Of a stretch of DNA of 64,000 nt, positions 9,208 to 17,615 are shown in pieces. Under the pieces are notes generated by a model that was not told the DNA's origin, ran no database searches, and saw nothing but the letters and a program-made list of their open reading frames with translations. Source of the stretch: Terrisporobacter mayombei (GTDB lineage Bacteria; Bacillota; Clostridia; Peptostreptococcales; Peptostreptococcaceae); the NCBI RefSeq assembly GCF_020748465.1, contig NZ_JAHZMP010000001.1:310001-374000 (forward strand), given 5' to 3'. The position numbers and the translations under genes are program-made. Positions within the stretch are counted from its first letter, which is position 1, and every line of letters begins with the position of its first letter.

Positions 9208-9885
9208 TTAGTTTGAACTTGTTGGTATAAATGATCCTACTCTTAAAGCAAACTCATTCATATTCATTGTTTGAAGGACAACTTGCCCTGGTCCTGTAAG
9301 CTTAGTTAAAAATAACCCTTCTCCACCAAAGAACACATTACCTAAGCCTTTAACCATTTCCACTTCATATTTAACAGTATCTTCAAATCCTACTAGATTT
9401 CCTGTATCTATTTTTACAACTTCTCCTGGAGCTAAATTCATTTCTATAGCATCACCGTCTATTTCTAAAAAAGCAGTTCCTCTACCTCTTAGCTCTTGTA
9501 ATATAAATCCTTCACCACCGAAGAATCCTGTTCCCATCTTTTTATTAAAAATAGTTTTTAGTTCTACTGAAGACTCAGCAGCAAGAAAAGCTCCTTTTTG
9601 TATAGTAAAGCGACCTTCACTTACATTTATAGGTATTATACTTCCTGGCACAGTTGAGGCAAAAGCTATTTTAGCATCTTGCATTGCAGTGTAAGTTGCC
9701 ATAAACATAGATTCTCCGGCAAACATTCTTCCTATACCTTTTAGTAATCCACCTCTTGTATTTGTATCCATTTTTATTCCTTCAGTTTGATAAAACATAC
9801 CTCCACTTTGTGTAAACATAGATTCACCACTTGATAAACTTACTTCCACACTCGGTACTACTTTTCCTACTATCTCATAGTTCAT
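9208..9885 (-). CDS. AIM24/TIGR00266 family protein
   Basis: 225 residues rich in glycine and phenylalanine with the repeated beta-type motifs FFGGEGF (central) and FFGGEGLFLTKLTGPGQVVLQ near the C-terminus. These are the hallmarks of the TIGR00266 (AIM24-like) family, a tryptophan-RNA-binding-attenuator-protein-like beta fold. It begins MNYEIVGKVVPSVEVSLSSG after a GGGGGAAAT ribosome site. The bacterial function is not established. There is no signal peptide, so it is probably cytoplasmic. Confidence 0.85.
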   Translation of the reverse strand: MNYEIVGKVVPSVEVSLSSGESMFTQSGGMFYQTEGIKMDTNTRGGLLKGIGRMFAGESMFMATYTAMQDAKIAFASTVPGSIIPINVSEGRFTIQKGAFLAAESSVELKTIFNKKMGTGFFGGEGFILQELRGRGTAFLEIDGDAIEMNLAPGEVVKIDTGNLVGFEDTVKYEVEMVKGLGNVFFGGEGLFLTKLTGPGQVVLQTMNMNEFALRVGSFIPTSSN

Positions 9886-9952
9886 TAAATTTCCCCCTAA
9901 CTTTCATTTATCTTTATTTGTAATTTACTTACTAAATCCTATACATCGCATC

Positions 9953-10522
9953 CTATGATTTAGGAGATTTTTTAAGATAATAAGGTATCATTATAATACT
10001 TCCAATTAAGCAATCAAAAGTATCCATCATAGTATCTACTAACCCTCCTGCTTGACAGTTCATTCCTAAAAACTTATCTATAGAAAATTCTATAAGTTCC
10101 CAAAGGCTAGCACCACCCATACTAAACATAAACATAAATATAACAAAGAATATTTTTCTCTTAGTACTATTTATTTCTATATTACCAAAATAGTTAAATA
10201 ACACATACGCAACACTACAAGAAATAATCCCTGACCACATATGCAAAAAGTCGTCATAATTTTTTATAGAAGCATATAATCCAAAGGAAGAACCCAAAAG
10301 ACCTGCAAATAAAATAAATATGACTAAAGTTATTATTAATGTAGTATCAAAGAGCTTATCAAACTTCTTGTTTAAGTAAACTAATATAATTGTTCCTGCT
10401 AAACTAGCTAAAGCAAATAATATATTTTGTAACTTATTTTCAATAACAAAATATATTATGGAACCTAAATAAATAATATATATAAACATAGACATCCAGT
10501 TTAAGACTTTTTTATTATTCAT
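9953..10522 (-). CDS. DUF2238 (YjdF-like) membrane protein
   Basis: 189 residues with five to six membrane helices. Diagnostic motifs are YDDFLHMWSG in the middle and ASLWELIEFSIDKF ... GLVDTMMDT near the C-terminus, the conserved acidic and His pattern of DUF2238. The charged residues lie at helix ends, suggesting an intramembrane polar site. The role is unknown. The gene has its own ribosome site (GGGGGCAT) and appears monocistronic. Confidence 0.75.
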   Translation of the reverse strand: MNNKKVLNWMSMFIYIIYLGSIIYFVIENKLQNILFALASLAGTIILVYLNKKFDKLFDTTLIITLVIFILFAGLLGSSFGLYASIKNYDDFLHMWSGIISCSVAYVLFNYFGNIEINSTKRKIFFVIFMFMFSMGGASLWELIEFSIDKFLGMNCQAGGLVDTMMDTFDCLIGSIIMIPYYLKKSPKS

Positions 10523-10719
10523 AATTATGCCCCCTAAAATTCTATTAGATAGATAATCTATTTGTTATATTTATAACTATAACACAAAATTTTTTTTCAT
10601 TCACCTCTATATTATATGGAAATTTGTTAAATATATAAAAATATAACTGAAACTCTACGAAGAGTTGATTGAAAATATAAGACTTACAGTTTATTCTTAT
10701 ATATGTGGAGGTAGTAAAT

Positions 10720-11316
10720 ATGAACTGTGAAAAAGTAGGAAGTCTAATATTAAAACTTAGAAAAGAAAAAAATATGACTCAAAAACAAGTGGCTGACTTA
10801 TTAAACATCAGTGACAAAACTGTTTCAAAATGGGAACGAGGTCTAGGCTGCCCTGATGTGTCAATACTTACAGAGTTATCAAAAATATTTGATATTAATA
10901 TAGAAAAAATATTATTAGGAGATTTAAATCCTAATGATGTAGATGGAGGAAATATGAAAAGGATCAAATTTTACGTTTGCCATAGCTGCGGCAATATAAT
11001 AAGTACAACTGGTGAAAGTGAAATCTCTTGTTGTGGAAGAAAACTAAAAGCAGCTATTCCAAGTATAATAGATGATAATCATAAAATAAATATAGAAGAA
11101 TTGGAAAATGATTATTACGTTACCATTGATCATAAAATGTCTAAAGAACATTATATATCATTCGCTGCCTATGTAACTTATGATAGAGTGCTTTTAATAA
11201 AACTATATCCAGAGCAAAGCCCAACGGTAAGGTTCCCAAAACTTAGTGGAAAATTTGAAAGAGGCAAATTTTATATATATTGCAATCAACATGGATTGTT
11301 GATGAATGGAAAATAA
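10720..11316 (+). CDS. XRE regulator fused to desulfoferrodoxin-like domain
   Basis: 198 residues from ATG at 10720 (GGAGGT 7 bp upstream; the GTG at 10705 overlaps that site). Residues ~5-65 are a Cro/C1 helix-turn-helix (MTQKQVADLLNISDKTVSKWERG). Residues ~75-110 hold a zinc or iron knuckle CHSCG...SCCG. The C-terminus, HKMSKEHYISFAAYVTYDR, resembles the desulfoferrodoxin/superoxide-reductase fold. The fusion suggests a redox- or metal-sensing regulator. The iron-ligand pattern of true superoxide reductases is only partly present, so catalysis is not implied. Confidence 0.75.
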   Translation: MNCEKVGSLILKLRKEKNMTQKQVADLLNISDKTVSKWERGLGCPDVSILTELSKIFDINIEKILLGDLNPNDVDGGNMKRIKFYVCHSCGNIISTTGESEISCCGRKLKAAIPSIIDDNHKINIEELENDYYVTIDHKMSKEHYISFAAYVTYDRVLLIKLYPEQSPTVRFPKLSGKFERGKFYIYCNQHGLLMNGK

Positions 11317-11328
11317 TTTTATAACGTT

Positions 11329-11358
11329 AAAAAGACCATCAATTTAGATGGTCTTTTT
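11329..11358. terminator. Bidirectional intrinsic terminator
   Basis: AAAAAGACCATC pairs with GATGGTCTTTTT around AATTTA, between convergent genes. Confidence 0.9.
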
Positions 11359-11370
11359 AATGTTTAATGT

Positions 11371-11715
11371 TTAATTTTTACTTAGCTTACCATTATAAGA
11401 AGATACTCCTCCACTTAAGTTGTAAACTTTATTAAATCTATTTTTAGATAAAATATCACAAGCTCTTGCACTTCTTTCTCCAGAAGCACAATACACAACT
11501 ATTTCACTATCTGTATATGAATTTAAAGTTGATAATTTTGATGAAAGTGTATCAACAGGTATATTTCTAGCATTTGGAATGTGCCCACCTTTGTACTCCC
11601 CTAAACTTCTCACATCTAAAATTAGTATATTGTTGTTACTCATCATCTTTTGTAGTTGGGATCCAGTTATAGTAGTATAACCTCTTTTTCTAAATAGTCC
11701 TGAAAATAATCCCAT
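11371..11715 (-). CDS. Rhodanese-like sulfurtransferase
   Basis: 114 residues comprising a single rhodanese domain. It carries ILDVRSLGEYKGGHIPNARNIP (CH2A motif) and the active-site loop VVYCASGERSARAC, with the persulfide-forming Cys. The loop of six residues after Cys is typical of sulfur-specific rhodaneses. A short hydrophobic/basic leader (MGLFSGLFRKRG) precedes the domain. It lies 20 bp downstream of the C_GCAxxG_C_C gene, so the two probably form a thiol or sulfur-handling operon. Confidence 0.9.
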   Translation of the reverse strand: MGLFSGLFRKRGYTTITGSQLQKMMSNNNILILDVRSLGEYKGGHIPNARNIPVDTLSSKLSTLNSYTDSEIVVYCASGERSARACDILSKNRFNKVYNLSGGVSSYNGKLSKN

Positions 11716-11735
11716 AACATCTCATCCTCCATATT

Positions 11736-12101
11736 TTATGCATCTTTTAAAACTTCTTTTAATGCATTATATGAAAAATCTATGATTTCGCTACAACTTA
11801 CCTTATTTTTCTTCAAATTAGCACAAATTTCTGTATTATATTCTTCTCTTACTTTTTTCATTATTTCTTTTGAGTATTTTCTAGCTTCATTTGGAGTAGA
11901 ACTATCTTCTCTACCTTTTATATAACCTGCTACTAAGACAGCCGCATTGACTGCTCCACATAGACTACCCACTGTTATACCAGTTCCCATTCCACTTCCT
12001 AAAGCAACAGGTATGTCTGTTTTAAATTCTTCATTATATGATTTTATTAGTGCTTCTGCACAAGTATACCCTTGACTATGATATATTGATGGTTTTGTCA
12101 T
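11736..12101 (-). CDS. C_GCAxxG_C_C family redox protein
   Basis: 121 residues. It shows the spaced cysteines of the C_GCAxxG_C_C family: YTCAEAL near residue 13, GSLCGAVNAA in a glycine-rich hydrophobic segment, then ICANL and SCSEI in the C-terminal part. The family is thought to be redox-active or metal-binding, but no reaction is proven. It is the first gene of a pair with the rhodanese. The start follows AAGGAGACATT. Confidence 0.85.
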   Translation of the reverse strand: MTKPSIYHSQGYTCAEALIKSYNEEFKTDIPVALGSGMGTGITVGSLCGAVNAAVLVAGYIKGREDSSTPNEARKYSKEIMKKVREEYNTEICANLKKNKVSCSEIIDFSYNALKEVLKDA

Positions 12102-12190
12102 TTTAATGTCTCCTTCTCAGTTCATTTTAATTATACATATATTGTATCACTATTTTAGTTTTTTTCTGTGACTTTGTCACAAACAATATA

Positions 12191-12697
12191 TTATTCCATA
12201 TAATTATAGCCTAATCTGAAAAACATAATTTTATCGTCATACATCCAAAACTCCAAAGAAGTATTATTTTTTCTATCTACATAACCTAAAATATTAGTTC
12301 CCTGCTCTACTCTTTTATAATAATTTCTTCCATAGCATTTTATTATTTTAACTTTATCATCACCAATTTTTATATCTTTATCACTGGATATATTCTTATC
12401 ATTTACAACAAATCTTATAATTTTATCATCATATTTTTCTGTTGCTACTTCCATTTTTTCATTTAAATAATAATAGTTATATTTAACATTATCTTGGCTA
12501 AGTTTATTTATATACCCATACTTGGACTTTACATTGTCATTATTAATACTTTCACCTAAATATATACCACTTACATTTTCTTTTGATAAGTCTGTAGACT
12601 CACTAAAAAAATGATGATAGGTTCTTGAAAAACTTAAGTGAAAAAAAGACATAAACATAAACAATAAACCTAATACCACTAATAATTTTTTCTTCAT
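12191..12697 (-). CDS. Exported hypothetical protein
   Basis: 168 residues. An N-terminal signal or anchor (KKKLLVVLGLLFMFMSFFHLSF) lacks a lipobox. The rest is polar and beta-rich (SGIYLGESINNDNVKSKYG, IKIGDDKVKIIKCYG), suggesting a surface or secreted protein. I do not recognise the family. Gene 12726 lies 28 bp upstream on the same strand, so they may be cotranscribed. Confidence 0.6.
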   Translation of the reverse strand: MKKKLLVVLGLLFMFMSFFHLSFSRTYHHFFSESTDLSKENVSGIYLGESINNDNVKSKYGYINKLSQDNVKYNYYYLNEKMEVATEKYDDKIIRFVVNDKNISSDKDIKIGDDKVKIIKCYGRNYYKRVEQGTNILGYVDRKNNTSLEFWMYDDKIMFFRLGYNYME

Positions 12698-12725
12698 TTT
12701 TATTTACTTAATTTATTTTTTAATT

Positions 12726-13019
12726 TTATGTATCTAATTCACAAATATAAAGTTTATTTTTATCTAAATCAAATATGGCAACCGTAAAATTGTAAGACCA
12801 TCTTTCATTTATATCAATGTCTGCTTCTTCTGGATAATTTTCAGCATATCTATCTCTAAAATAATAAATGCCATTCTTTATATCCCTAGGTATATGTCCG
12901 CCATCTTCGAAATAACCATCACCATGAAATCCACCATGACTATTTTTAAATTCCAATACAGAGGAATCTTCAGGTATTGATATTCCTATCTTATCATTGT
13001 AAGTAGATGGTGTGTTCAT
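12726..13019 (-). CDS. Hypothetical protein, possibly a C-terminal remnant
   Basis: 97 residues without signal or membrane segment. It contains the glycine/histidine motif NSHGGFHGDGYFEDGGH, then IKNGIYYFRDRY and a beta-rich end (FTVAIFDLDKNKLYICELDT). In-frame codons before the ATG (DYEIY) read like coding sequence up to a TAG, and no good ribosome site precedes the ATG. It may therefore be the tail of a longer, truncated gene. I do not recognise the family. Confidence 0.5.
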   Translation of the reverse strand: MNTPSTYNDKIGISIPEDSSVLEFKNSHGGFHGDGYFEDGGHIPRDIKNGIYYFRDRYAENYPEEADIDINERWSYNFTVAIFDLDKNKLYICELDT

Positions 13020-13099
13020 ATATATTTCATAATCTTTTTCCTATCAATAAGTTTAAATCCAACAATATGAATAAAATTATATAAAATTTTCTTTTTTTT

Positions 13100-13131
13100 A
13101 TTAGAATCATCCCCCTGATTCCTAATAATTT
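13100..13131. terminator. Hairpin after the DUF3955/DUF2975/HTH operon
   Basis: TTATTAGAATCA pairs with TGATTCCTAATAA around a C-rich loop. The T-run is better on the plus strand, so activity for the minus-strand operon is uncertain. Confidence 0.45.
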
Positions 13132-13145
13132 TTATGCTTTATTTT

Positions 13146-13370
13146 CTATTCATGTATCTCCTCATCATCTTCCACATATTCCAAAATATCCCCAGGCTGA
13201 CAATCAAGTGCCTTACATATTTCATTTAATGTGGAAAATCTCACAGCTCTTGCCTTATTATTTTTCAATATTGATAAGTTGGCCATGGTGATTCCTAGTT
13301 TTTTAGAAAGTTCTGTGGCACTCATTTTTCTCTTTGCCATCATCACATCTAAATTTACAATTATAGCCAT
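13146..13370 (-). CDS. Small XRE/Cro-type regulator (YozG-like)
   Basis: 74 residues, almost entirely a helix-turn-helix: MAKRKMSATELSKKLGITMANLSILKNNKARAVRFSTLNEICKALDCQPGD, with an acidic tail. This compact type of regulator is regularly encoded next to a DUF2975 membrane protein, as here (13 bp apart), and the pair presumably works together. It is the last gene in a four-gene operon. Confidence 0.9.
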   Translation of the reverse strand: MAIIVNLDVMMAKRKMSATELSKKLGITMANLSILKNNKARAVRFSTLNEICKALDCQPGDILEYVEDDEEIHE

Positions 13371-13382
13371 TTGCTTTCCTCC

Positions 13383-13868
13383 TTAAATAGTTCTATCATT
13401 CTCATCTTTAATATCTATTATCATTTCAAATAATTTAGATGAAATAAGAGCAAATACCCCTATGGCAATTGATAAAAATGAAACTATTACACAAGGTAAA
13501 ATAGCAAACGCATAAAGATATATATTAAATATAAAGTAAAAAATTATATTCATTAAGTTAAAAAGAATCACCTCACTAAATGAACAATAAGCAATATTAT
13601 TTATCAACTTTGGTATACTCTCAGAAAAAGGATTTTTACTTGTTATATGAGAGCATAACTTTTTCAAATTAAATAAAGCGATTACATAAGGCGTTGCACA
13701 GATGTAGATAATCGCAGTCATAACCGTTATATATTTTGATTCAATATTTATGGATGTACTTTTACTTAGTGCACCCAAAATAAAAGGTAAACCTGCCAGC
13801 ATAATTAATGTTAAGATTATTCCCACCGAAACTATAATATTTAAAATCTTAGAATAATTATTTTTCAT
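13383..13868 (-). CDS. DUF2975 membrane protein
   Basis: 161 residues with four predicted membrane helices (roughly 10-32, 45-68, 98-120, 125-150). The family-typical segment FNLKKLCSHITSKNPFSE between helices 2 and 3 identifies DUF2975. The molecular role is unknown. Genetic linkage to the small XRE regulator downstream and to two DUF3955 proteins upstream suggests a membrane stress or signalling module. Confidence 0.85.
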   Translation of the reverse strand: MKNNYSKILNIIVSVGIILTLIMLAGLPFILGALSKSTSINIESKYITVMTAIIYICATPYVIALFNLKKLCSHITSKNPFSESIPKLINNIAYCSFSEVILFNLMNIIFYFIFNIYLYAFAILPCVIVSFLSIAIGVFALISSKLFEMIIDIKDENDRTI

Positions 13869-13884
13869 TCTATATTGTCTCCTT

Positions 13885-14097
13885 TTAGTTATGTTTTTTT
13901 AATTTATACACACCTTTAGTCTTAATAACTACTGCACTTATTATTGAAGTAAATAAGAATAAATATGCTATTGGAATTAAAAAGAATGGTTCCTGTAAAG
14001 TTCCATCTTCTAAAACTTTGCTTCCTATTAATTCAAAAGATACTACACATAACATAGTCATTAATAAACATAATAATGTAATTTTGTATTTTTTCAT
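13885..14097 (-). CDS. DUF3955 small membrane protein, copy A
   Basis: 70 residues with two membrane helices separated by IGSKVLEDGTLQEPFFLIP, the diagnostic DUF3955 loop. It is nearly identical to the gene immediately upstream (only a handful of substitutions such as TM/TA and TKG/IKD). It has its own ribosome site (AGGAGAT). Function unknown; proteins of this family sit in membrane-associated operons. Confidence 0.85.
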   Translation of the reverse strand: MKKYKITLLCLLMTMLCVVSFELIGSKVLEDGTLQEPFFLIPIAYLFLFTSIISAVVIKTKGVYKLKKHN

Positions 14098-14111
14098 TTT
14101 CTTATCTCCTT

Positions 14112-14324
14112 TTAGTTATGTTTTTTTAATTTATACACATCTTTAATCTTAATAATTACTGCACTTATTATTGAAGCAAATAAAAATAAATATGCTATTG
14201 GAATTAAAAAGAATGGTTCCTGTAAAGTTCCATCTTCTAAAACTTTGCTTCCTATTAATTCAAAAGATACTACACATAACGCAGTCATTAATAAACATAA
14301 TAATGTGATTCTGTATTTTTTCAT
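14112..14324 (-). CDS. DUF3955 small membrane protein, copy B
   Basis: Paralogue of the adjacent copy A, also 70 residues, MKKYRITLLCLLMTALCVVS then the IGSKVLEDGTLQEPFF loop and a second helix. It is first in the operon B-A-DUF2975-HTH. The promoter should lie in the AT-rich 14330-14450 region, where no operator is obvious. Confidence 0.85.
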   Translation of the reverse strand: MKKYRITLLCLLMTALCVVSFELIGSKVLEDGTLQEPFFLIPIAYLFLFASIISAVIIKIKDVYKLKKHN

Positions 14325-14568
14325 TTTCTTATCTCCTTTTTTATTTTCTATAATTATATTAATACATTATTTATAAAAATACAATAAAAATTTATTGTTT
14401 TTCAATAATTTTTTATTGATAAATTATTATTCCATCATTATCTTAATTCTATAATATTTTAAATTTAGATAAATAAAGCATTTGGAAGGTTGCTATAATA
14501 TAAGTTTTTAATTACAATTTATGTAATTAACTTTCTGCAATCATACTTAATTATTAATGGGAGGTACT

Positions 14569-15387
14569 ATGAAGAAAATACTATTTGTAACTGACTTATA
14601 TTACAATGCTAAAGGTAGAAATTACTATGAAGAAGATCTTTTTCTTACTTCTGTACTTAGAGAGGATTTCAAATTACTTATTTGTAATCCAAAGGATATA
14701 AATAATTTTAGCGAAGACTTTGATTTAATCTTGTTAAGAAATACAGGTCCTGCTGCTAATTTTGAAGAAGAGTACAAATTATTTAGAAATAAAATAAAAA
14801 CTCATAATTTGCTTACTTATAATTCTTTTGATGGCCATGGTGATATGAATGGGAAAAATTATTTGATGGAACTTACAAATAAAAATATGCCAGTTATTAA
14901 GACTATCAATAATATTAATGACTTTCATAAGCTACCATATGCTGAGAATTACATAATAAAACCCATAGATGGTGCCGATTCCATAGGTTTAGAATTCTTA
15001 AGCAAGAAAGAAATATATAAAAGAACTAATCCAAATAATTACAACATCTTAATTCAACCATTCATAGATTTTGAGTATGAAGTATCTTTTTATTATATAG
15101 ATAGAAAATTCCAGTATGCTCTTTATGCTCCAAATAAAGAAAAAAGATGGCAAATGGAAGAATATACACCTACAAATGAAGATTTTCATTTTTGTAATAT
15201 TTTATTAAATTGGAATAGTTTAAGTCATGGAATTCAAAGAATTGATGCTTGTAGAGATGAAAATGGTCATTTACTTCTTGTAGAAATGGAAGATTTAAAT
15301 CCTTATTTATCTTTATTAGATATTTCTCCAACTTTAAGAGATAAGTTTGTTTCTTCATTAAAGGAATCTTTAAATAATCTTTTATAA
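14569..15387 (+). CDS. ATP-grasp superfamily protein (glutathione-synthetase-like)
   Basis: 272 residues from ATG at 14569 (GGGAGGT upstream). The layout fits a small ATP-grasp ligase. An N-terminal Rossmann-like part (KKILFVTDLYYN, DLILLRNTGP) is followed by NSFDGHGDMNGKNYLMEL, a nucleotide-binding strand with lysine (YIIKPIDGADSIGLEFL), the QPFIDFEYEVSFYYI strand, and the metal-binding end LLLVEMEDLNPYLSLLDI. The last resembles the E-x-N magnesium site of glutathione synthetase-type enzymes. The substrate is unknown. It is monocistronic, bounded by a strong terminator. Confidence 0.7.
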   Translation: MKKILFVTDLYYNAKGRNYYEEDLFLTSVLREDFKLLICNPKDINNFSEDFDLILLRNTGPAANFEEEYKLFRNKIKTHNLLTYNSFDGHGDMNGKNYLMELTNKNMPVIKTINNINDFHKLPYAENYIIKPIDGADSIGLEFLSKKEIYKRTNPNNYNILIQPFIDFEYEVSFYYIDRKFQYALYAPNKEKRWQMEEYTPTNEDFHFCNILLNWNSLSHGIQRIDACRDENGHLLLVEMEDLNPYLSLLDISPTLRDKFVSSLKESLNNLL

Positions 15388-15433
15388 TAAAATAGCAACT
15401 ATTTTACATTCTCTAAAATAGTTGCTATTTTAT
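15388..15433. terminator. Bidirectional intrinsic terminator
   Basis: Long perfect stem TAAAATAGCAACTATTTTA with its complement and a ~7-nt loop between convergent genes. Confidence 0.9.
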
Positions 15434-15444
15434 TCTTCATTTAA

Positions 15445-16815
15445 TTAAACTACTTTTGTATCTTTTTTTTCATTCGATTTTAATGACTTGTCCACAGCAA
15501 CAGCTGTTGTCATTGCTCCATTAACATTTAACATTGTTCTTCCCATATCAAGAATTGGATCTATAGCTATTATTGCTCCAGCCAGTGGGAAATAGGCTCC
15601 CATTCCCATTCCTGAAATTACCACAGATACAGACATAGTTGCAGTTCCTGGTATTCCTGCAATACCTAATGAACTTATTGTTATAACTATTATTAACATT
15701 ACATAGAAAGTAAAATTCATATCTATCCCGGCCATATTAGCAATCAATACAGTAACTAATGCTGGATATACTCCTGCACATCCATTCATACCCATATTTG
15801 AACCTAAGCTGGTTACAAAACTGGCAGTTCCTGAGTCTACTTTCATATTTTCAGTTAAAGCTTCTATAGTAACAGGTAGCGTTCCCAAACTTGAACGAGA
15901 TGTGAAAGCTAGAATTAATGCTTTTGATGCGTTTTTAATATAAGTTATTGGATTCATTCCACTTAAAGTAATTATCACCAAATGAACAACAAACATAATT
16001 GCCACACTTATATATAATGCTAAGATGAAATCTACAACATTCAAAAGTGAATTAACTCCTCCACTTACTATAGTACTAGCCATAAGTGGTACAACTGCAT
16101 ATGGCATAAGTTTTATCACTGTAATAGCAACTGAAACTATAATTTTATAAAAAGCTTCTACAATATCTATAAAAGGCTTTATTATTTCTAAGTATTTTTT
16201 TCTAAGTCTTCTTATTGCAAGACCTATAAAAGCTGCGAAAATTACTACTGCCACTGTATTTCCATCAGCCATAGCCTTAATTGGATTTGATGGAAGTAAA
16301 TTTCTTATTGTATCTGGCAATGATGTTATCTCTCTAAGTTCTTCACTAGTTTTAACTACTTGTACAGAAGAGCCTAAATCAAATATATTTGCCACTATCA
16401 CAGCAATAATAGCTGCTATTGCTGTTGTTGCAAAAAACATTGCCATAGATCTAAATGTTAGTTTCCCTAAGTTGTCTTCTTTCATATTCATTATAACTCT
16501 AATTATTGAAACTAAGACTAAAGGCATTACTATCATTTTTAATAGATCCATAAATCCGTTACCAAATAATCCATACCATGTACTTACTTCATTTATCCAT
16601 GTAATTGATGTAGGATCTTTCGGAAACTGAGCCAATGCTTGAATTAAAATCCCAAGACCTAGACCCATAAAAATTGAAATTACCATTAAGTTTGTAAATT
16701 TAAATTTCTTGCTTATTCTATTTATTATAAAAAATAAGCCTACTAGTACAACAACCATTAATACGCTGTATATATTAGTTATCATTAAAAATTGCGATAA
16801 AAATGTATTACTCAT
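15445..16815 (-). CDS. tcyP: TcyP-type L-cystine/dicarboxylate symporter
   Basis: 456 residues, a sodium:dicarboxylate symporter-family carrier with eight or more helices plus re-entrant loops. The first hairpin loop reads FTSRSSLGTLPVTIEAL and the following helix SLGSNMGMNGCAGVYPALV; both are characteristic of the TcyP cystine branch rather than glutamate or C4-dicarboxylate carriers. Start 16815 is chosen for GGGAGGATAAT upstream; the ATG at 16842 lies inside the operator region. Regulation supports the cystine call: its promoter carries the same palindromes as cysK. Confidence 0.82.
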   Translation of the reverse strand: MSNTFLSQFLMITNIYSVLMVVVLVGLFFIINRISKKFKFTNLMVISIFMGLGLGILIQALAQFPKDPTSITWINEVSTWYGLFGNGFMDLLKMIVMPLVLVSIIRVIMNMKEDNLGKLTFRSMAMFFATTAIAAIIAVIVANIFDLGSSVQVVKTSEELREITSLPDTIRNLLPSNPIKAMADGNTVAVVIFAAFIGLAIRRLRKKYLEIIKPFIDIVEAFYKIIVSVAITVIKLMPYAVVPLMASTIVSGGVNSLLNVVDFILALYISVAIMFVVHLVIITLSGMNPITYIKNASKALILAFTSRSSLGTLPVTIEALTENMKVDSGTASFVTSLGSNMGMNGCAGVYPALVTVLIANMAGIDMNFTFYVMLIIVITISSLGIAGIPGTATMSVSVVISGMGMGAYFPLAGAIIAIDPILDMGRTMLNVNGAMTTAVAVDKSLKSNEKKDTKVV

Positions 16816-16835
16816 ATTATCCTCCCAAATATTTA

Positions 16836-16884
16836 TTATCAAAATGATAATTTAAATTATATCATTATCATTTTGATAATACAA
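16836..16884 (-). promoter_or_regulatory. tcyP promoter with two TTATCA-N3-TGATAA operators
   Basis: On the minus strand, TTGTAT (16884-16879), a 17-nt spacer and TATAAT (16861-16856) form a sigma-A promoter. The palindrome TTATCATTTTGATAA (16865-16879) fills the spacer. A second, TTATCAAAATGATAA (16836-16850), covers the predicted start site, 29 bp centre to centre. This layout implies repression. The same palindrome occurs before cysK and before the M20 gene at 40922. Confidence 0.8.
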
Positions 16885-16897
16885 CACTTTTTTATAA

Positions 16898-16939
16898 AAA
16901 AAGAAGTATCTCTTAAAAAACTTTGAGATACTTCTTTTA
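16898..16939. terminator. Bidirectional terminator
   Basis: AAAAGAAGTATCTC pairs with GAGATACTTCTTTT, ending the zinc-ribbon membrane gene on the minus strand. Confidence 0.85.
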
Positions 16940-16942
16940 AAG

Positions 16943-17353
16943 TTAACTTCTTTTTATAAAATCTACATTGCACTTTGGGCAGTGAATAGAAATCTTACCT
17001 TTCCCCTTAGGTACTCTCACCTTTTGTTTACAAGAAGGACATTTAAAAAATGCATATGATTTCTTTTGCTCCTTGATCTTATTTTGTTTATCTAATGATA
17101 ACTTCACTTTATTATGAAAATTTAAATATAGTGTTCTTTCTGAATATCTTTTATTAAAGTTCTTAGAAAACATTCTAAAGTATATAAATACCACCATAAT
17201 TAAAGCGAGAATGTAAAAAATTTCACCAAAGAAACTTGCTCTACCACTTAATAAAGATATTATTAAACTTACAAATACTAACTTAAACAGAAATTGATTC
17301 AATTCATCATTTCCATATCTTCCATACATAAATTTCATTAATTTCTCTTTCAT
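16943..17353 (-). CDS. Zinc-ribbon membrane protein
   Basis: 136 residues. Two membrane helices (about 25-40 and 45-62) precede a basic linker and a C-terminal zinc ribbon FKCPSCKQKVRVPKGKGKIS...CPKC. The RVPKGKGK turn between the CxxC pairs is common in clostridial membrane-anchored zinc-ribbon proteins of unknown role. The ribbon faces the cytoplasm if the positive-inside rule holds. Monocistronic. Confidence 0.75.
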   Translation of the reverse strand: MKEKLMKFMYGRYGNDELNQFLFKLVFVSLIISLLSGRASFFGEIFYILALIMVVFIYFRMFSKNFNKRYSERTLYLNFHNKVKLSLDKQNKIKEQKKSYAFFKCPSCKQKVRVPKGKGKISIHCPKCNVDFIKRS

Positions 17354-17514
17354 TATTAATCTCCCTTGAAATTTTAATCTTTCGTGTAAAGAATTTTAAC
17401 ATATATAATGATTTTTAACAACTCATTTCCATATTAACAAAAAACCTTATTATAAAAATCATATTTGGGGTATCTATTAATTATATTTATCTTGTTAAAA
17501 CAAATGTCATTTTC

Positions 17515-17589
17515 AATTGAGAATTCAGACCAACTTTTTTTCTTGACATAATCACATTTTAACAGTAATATAATATTATTAATTGAGAA
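17515..17589 (+). promoter_or_regulatory. Candidate promoter and repeats before CDF gene
   Basis: TTGACA at 17543-17548 is followed 17 bp later by TAATAT. The 9-mer AATTGAGAA occurs on both sides (17515-17523 and 17581-17589), 66 bp apart in the same orientation. They may be sites for a metal-responsive regulator, but no regulator gene is adjacent. Confidence 0.4.
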
Positions 17590-17615
17590 CGAAAATTTAA
17601 GTGAGAGGGATTAAT

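Larger units (their letters stand above)
13885..14338 (-). repeat. Recent 227-bp tandem duplication
   Basis: The coding sequence plus its Shine-Dalgarno and spacer is repeated head to tail with a period of 227 bp. Long exact blocks (for example across the GGAATTAAAAAGAATGG region through to the start codon) show that the copies are recent or homogenised by conversion. Confidence 0.9.

Noticed and set aside
16836-16879. Fur box at the tcyP promoter
   Set aside because: The dyads are oriented TTATCA...TGATAA, the reverse of the TGATAAT-N-ATTATCA Fur core, and the genes concern sulfur, not iron.
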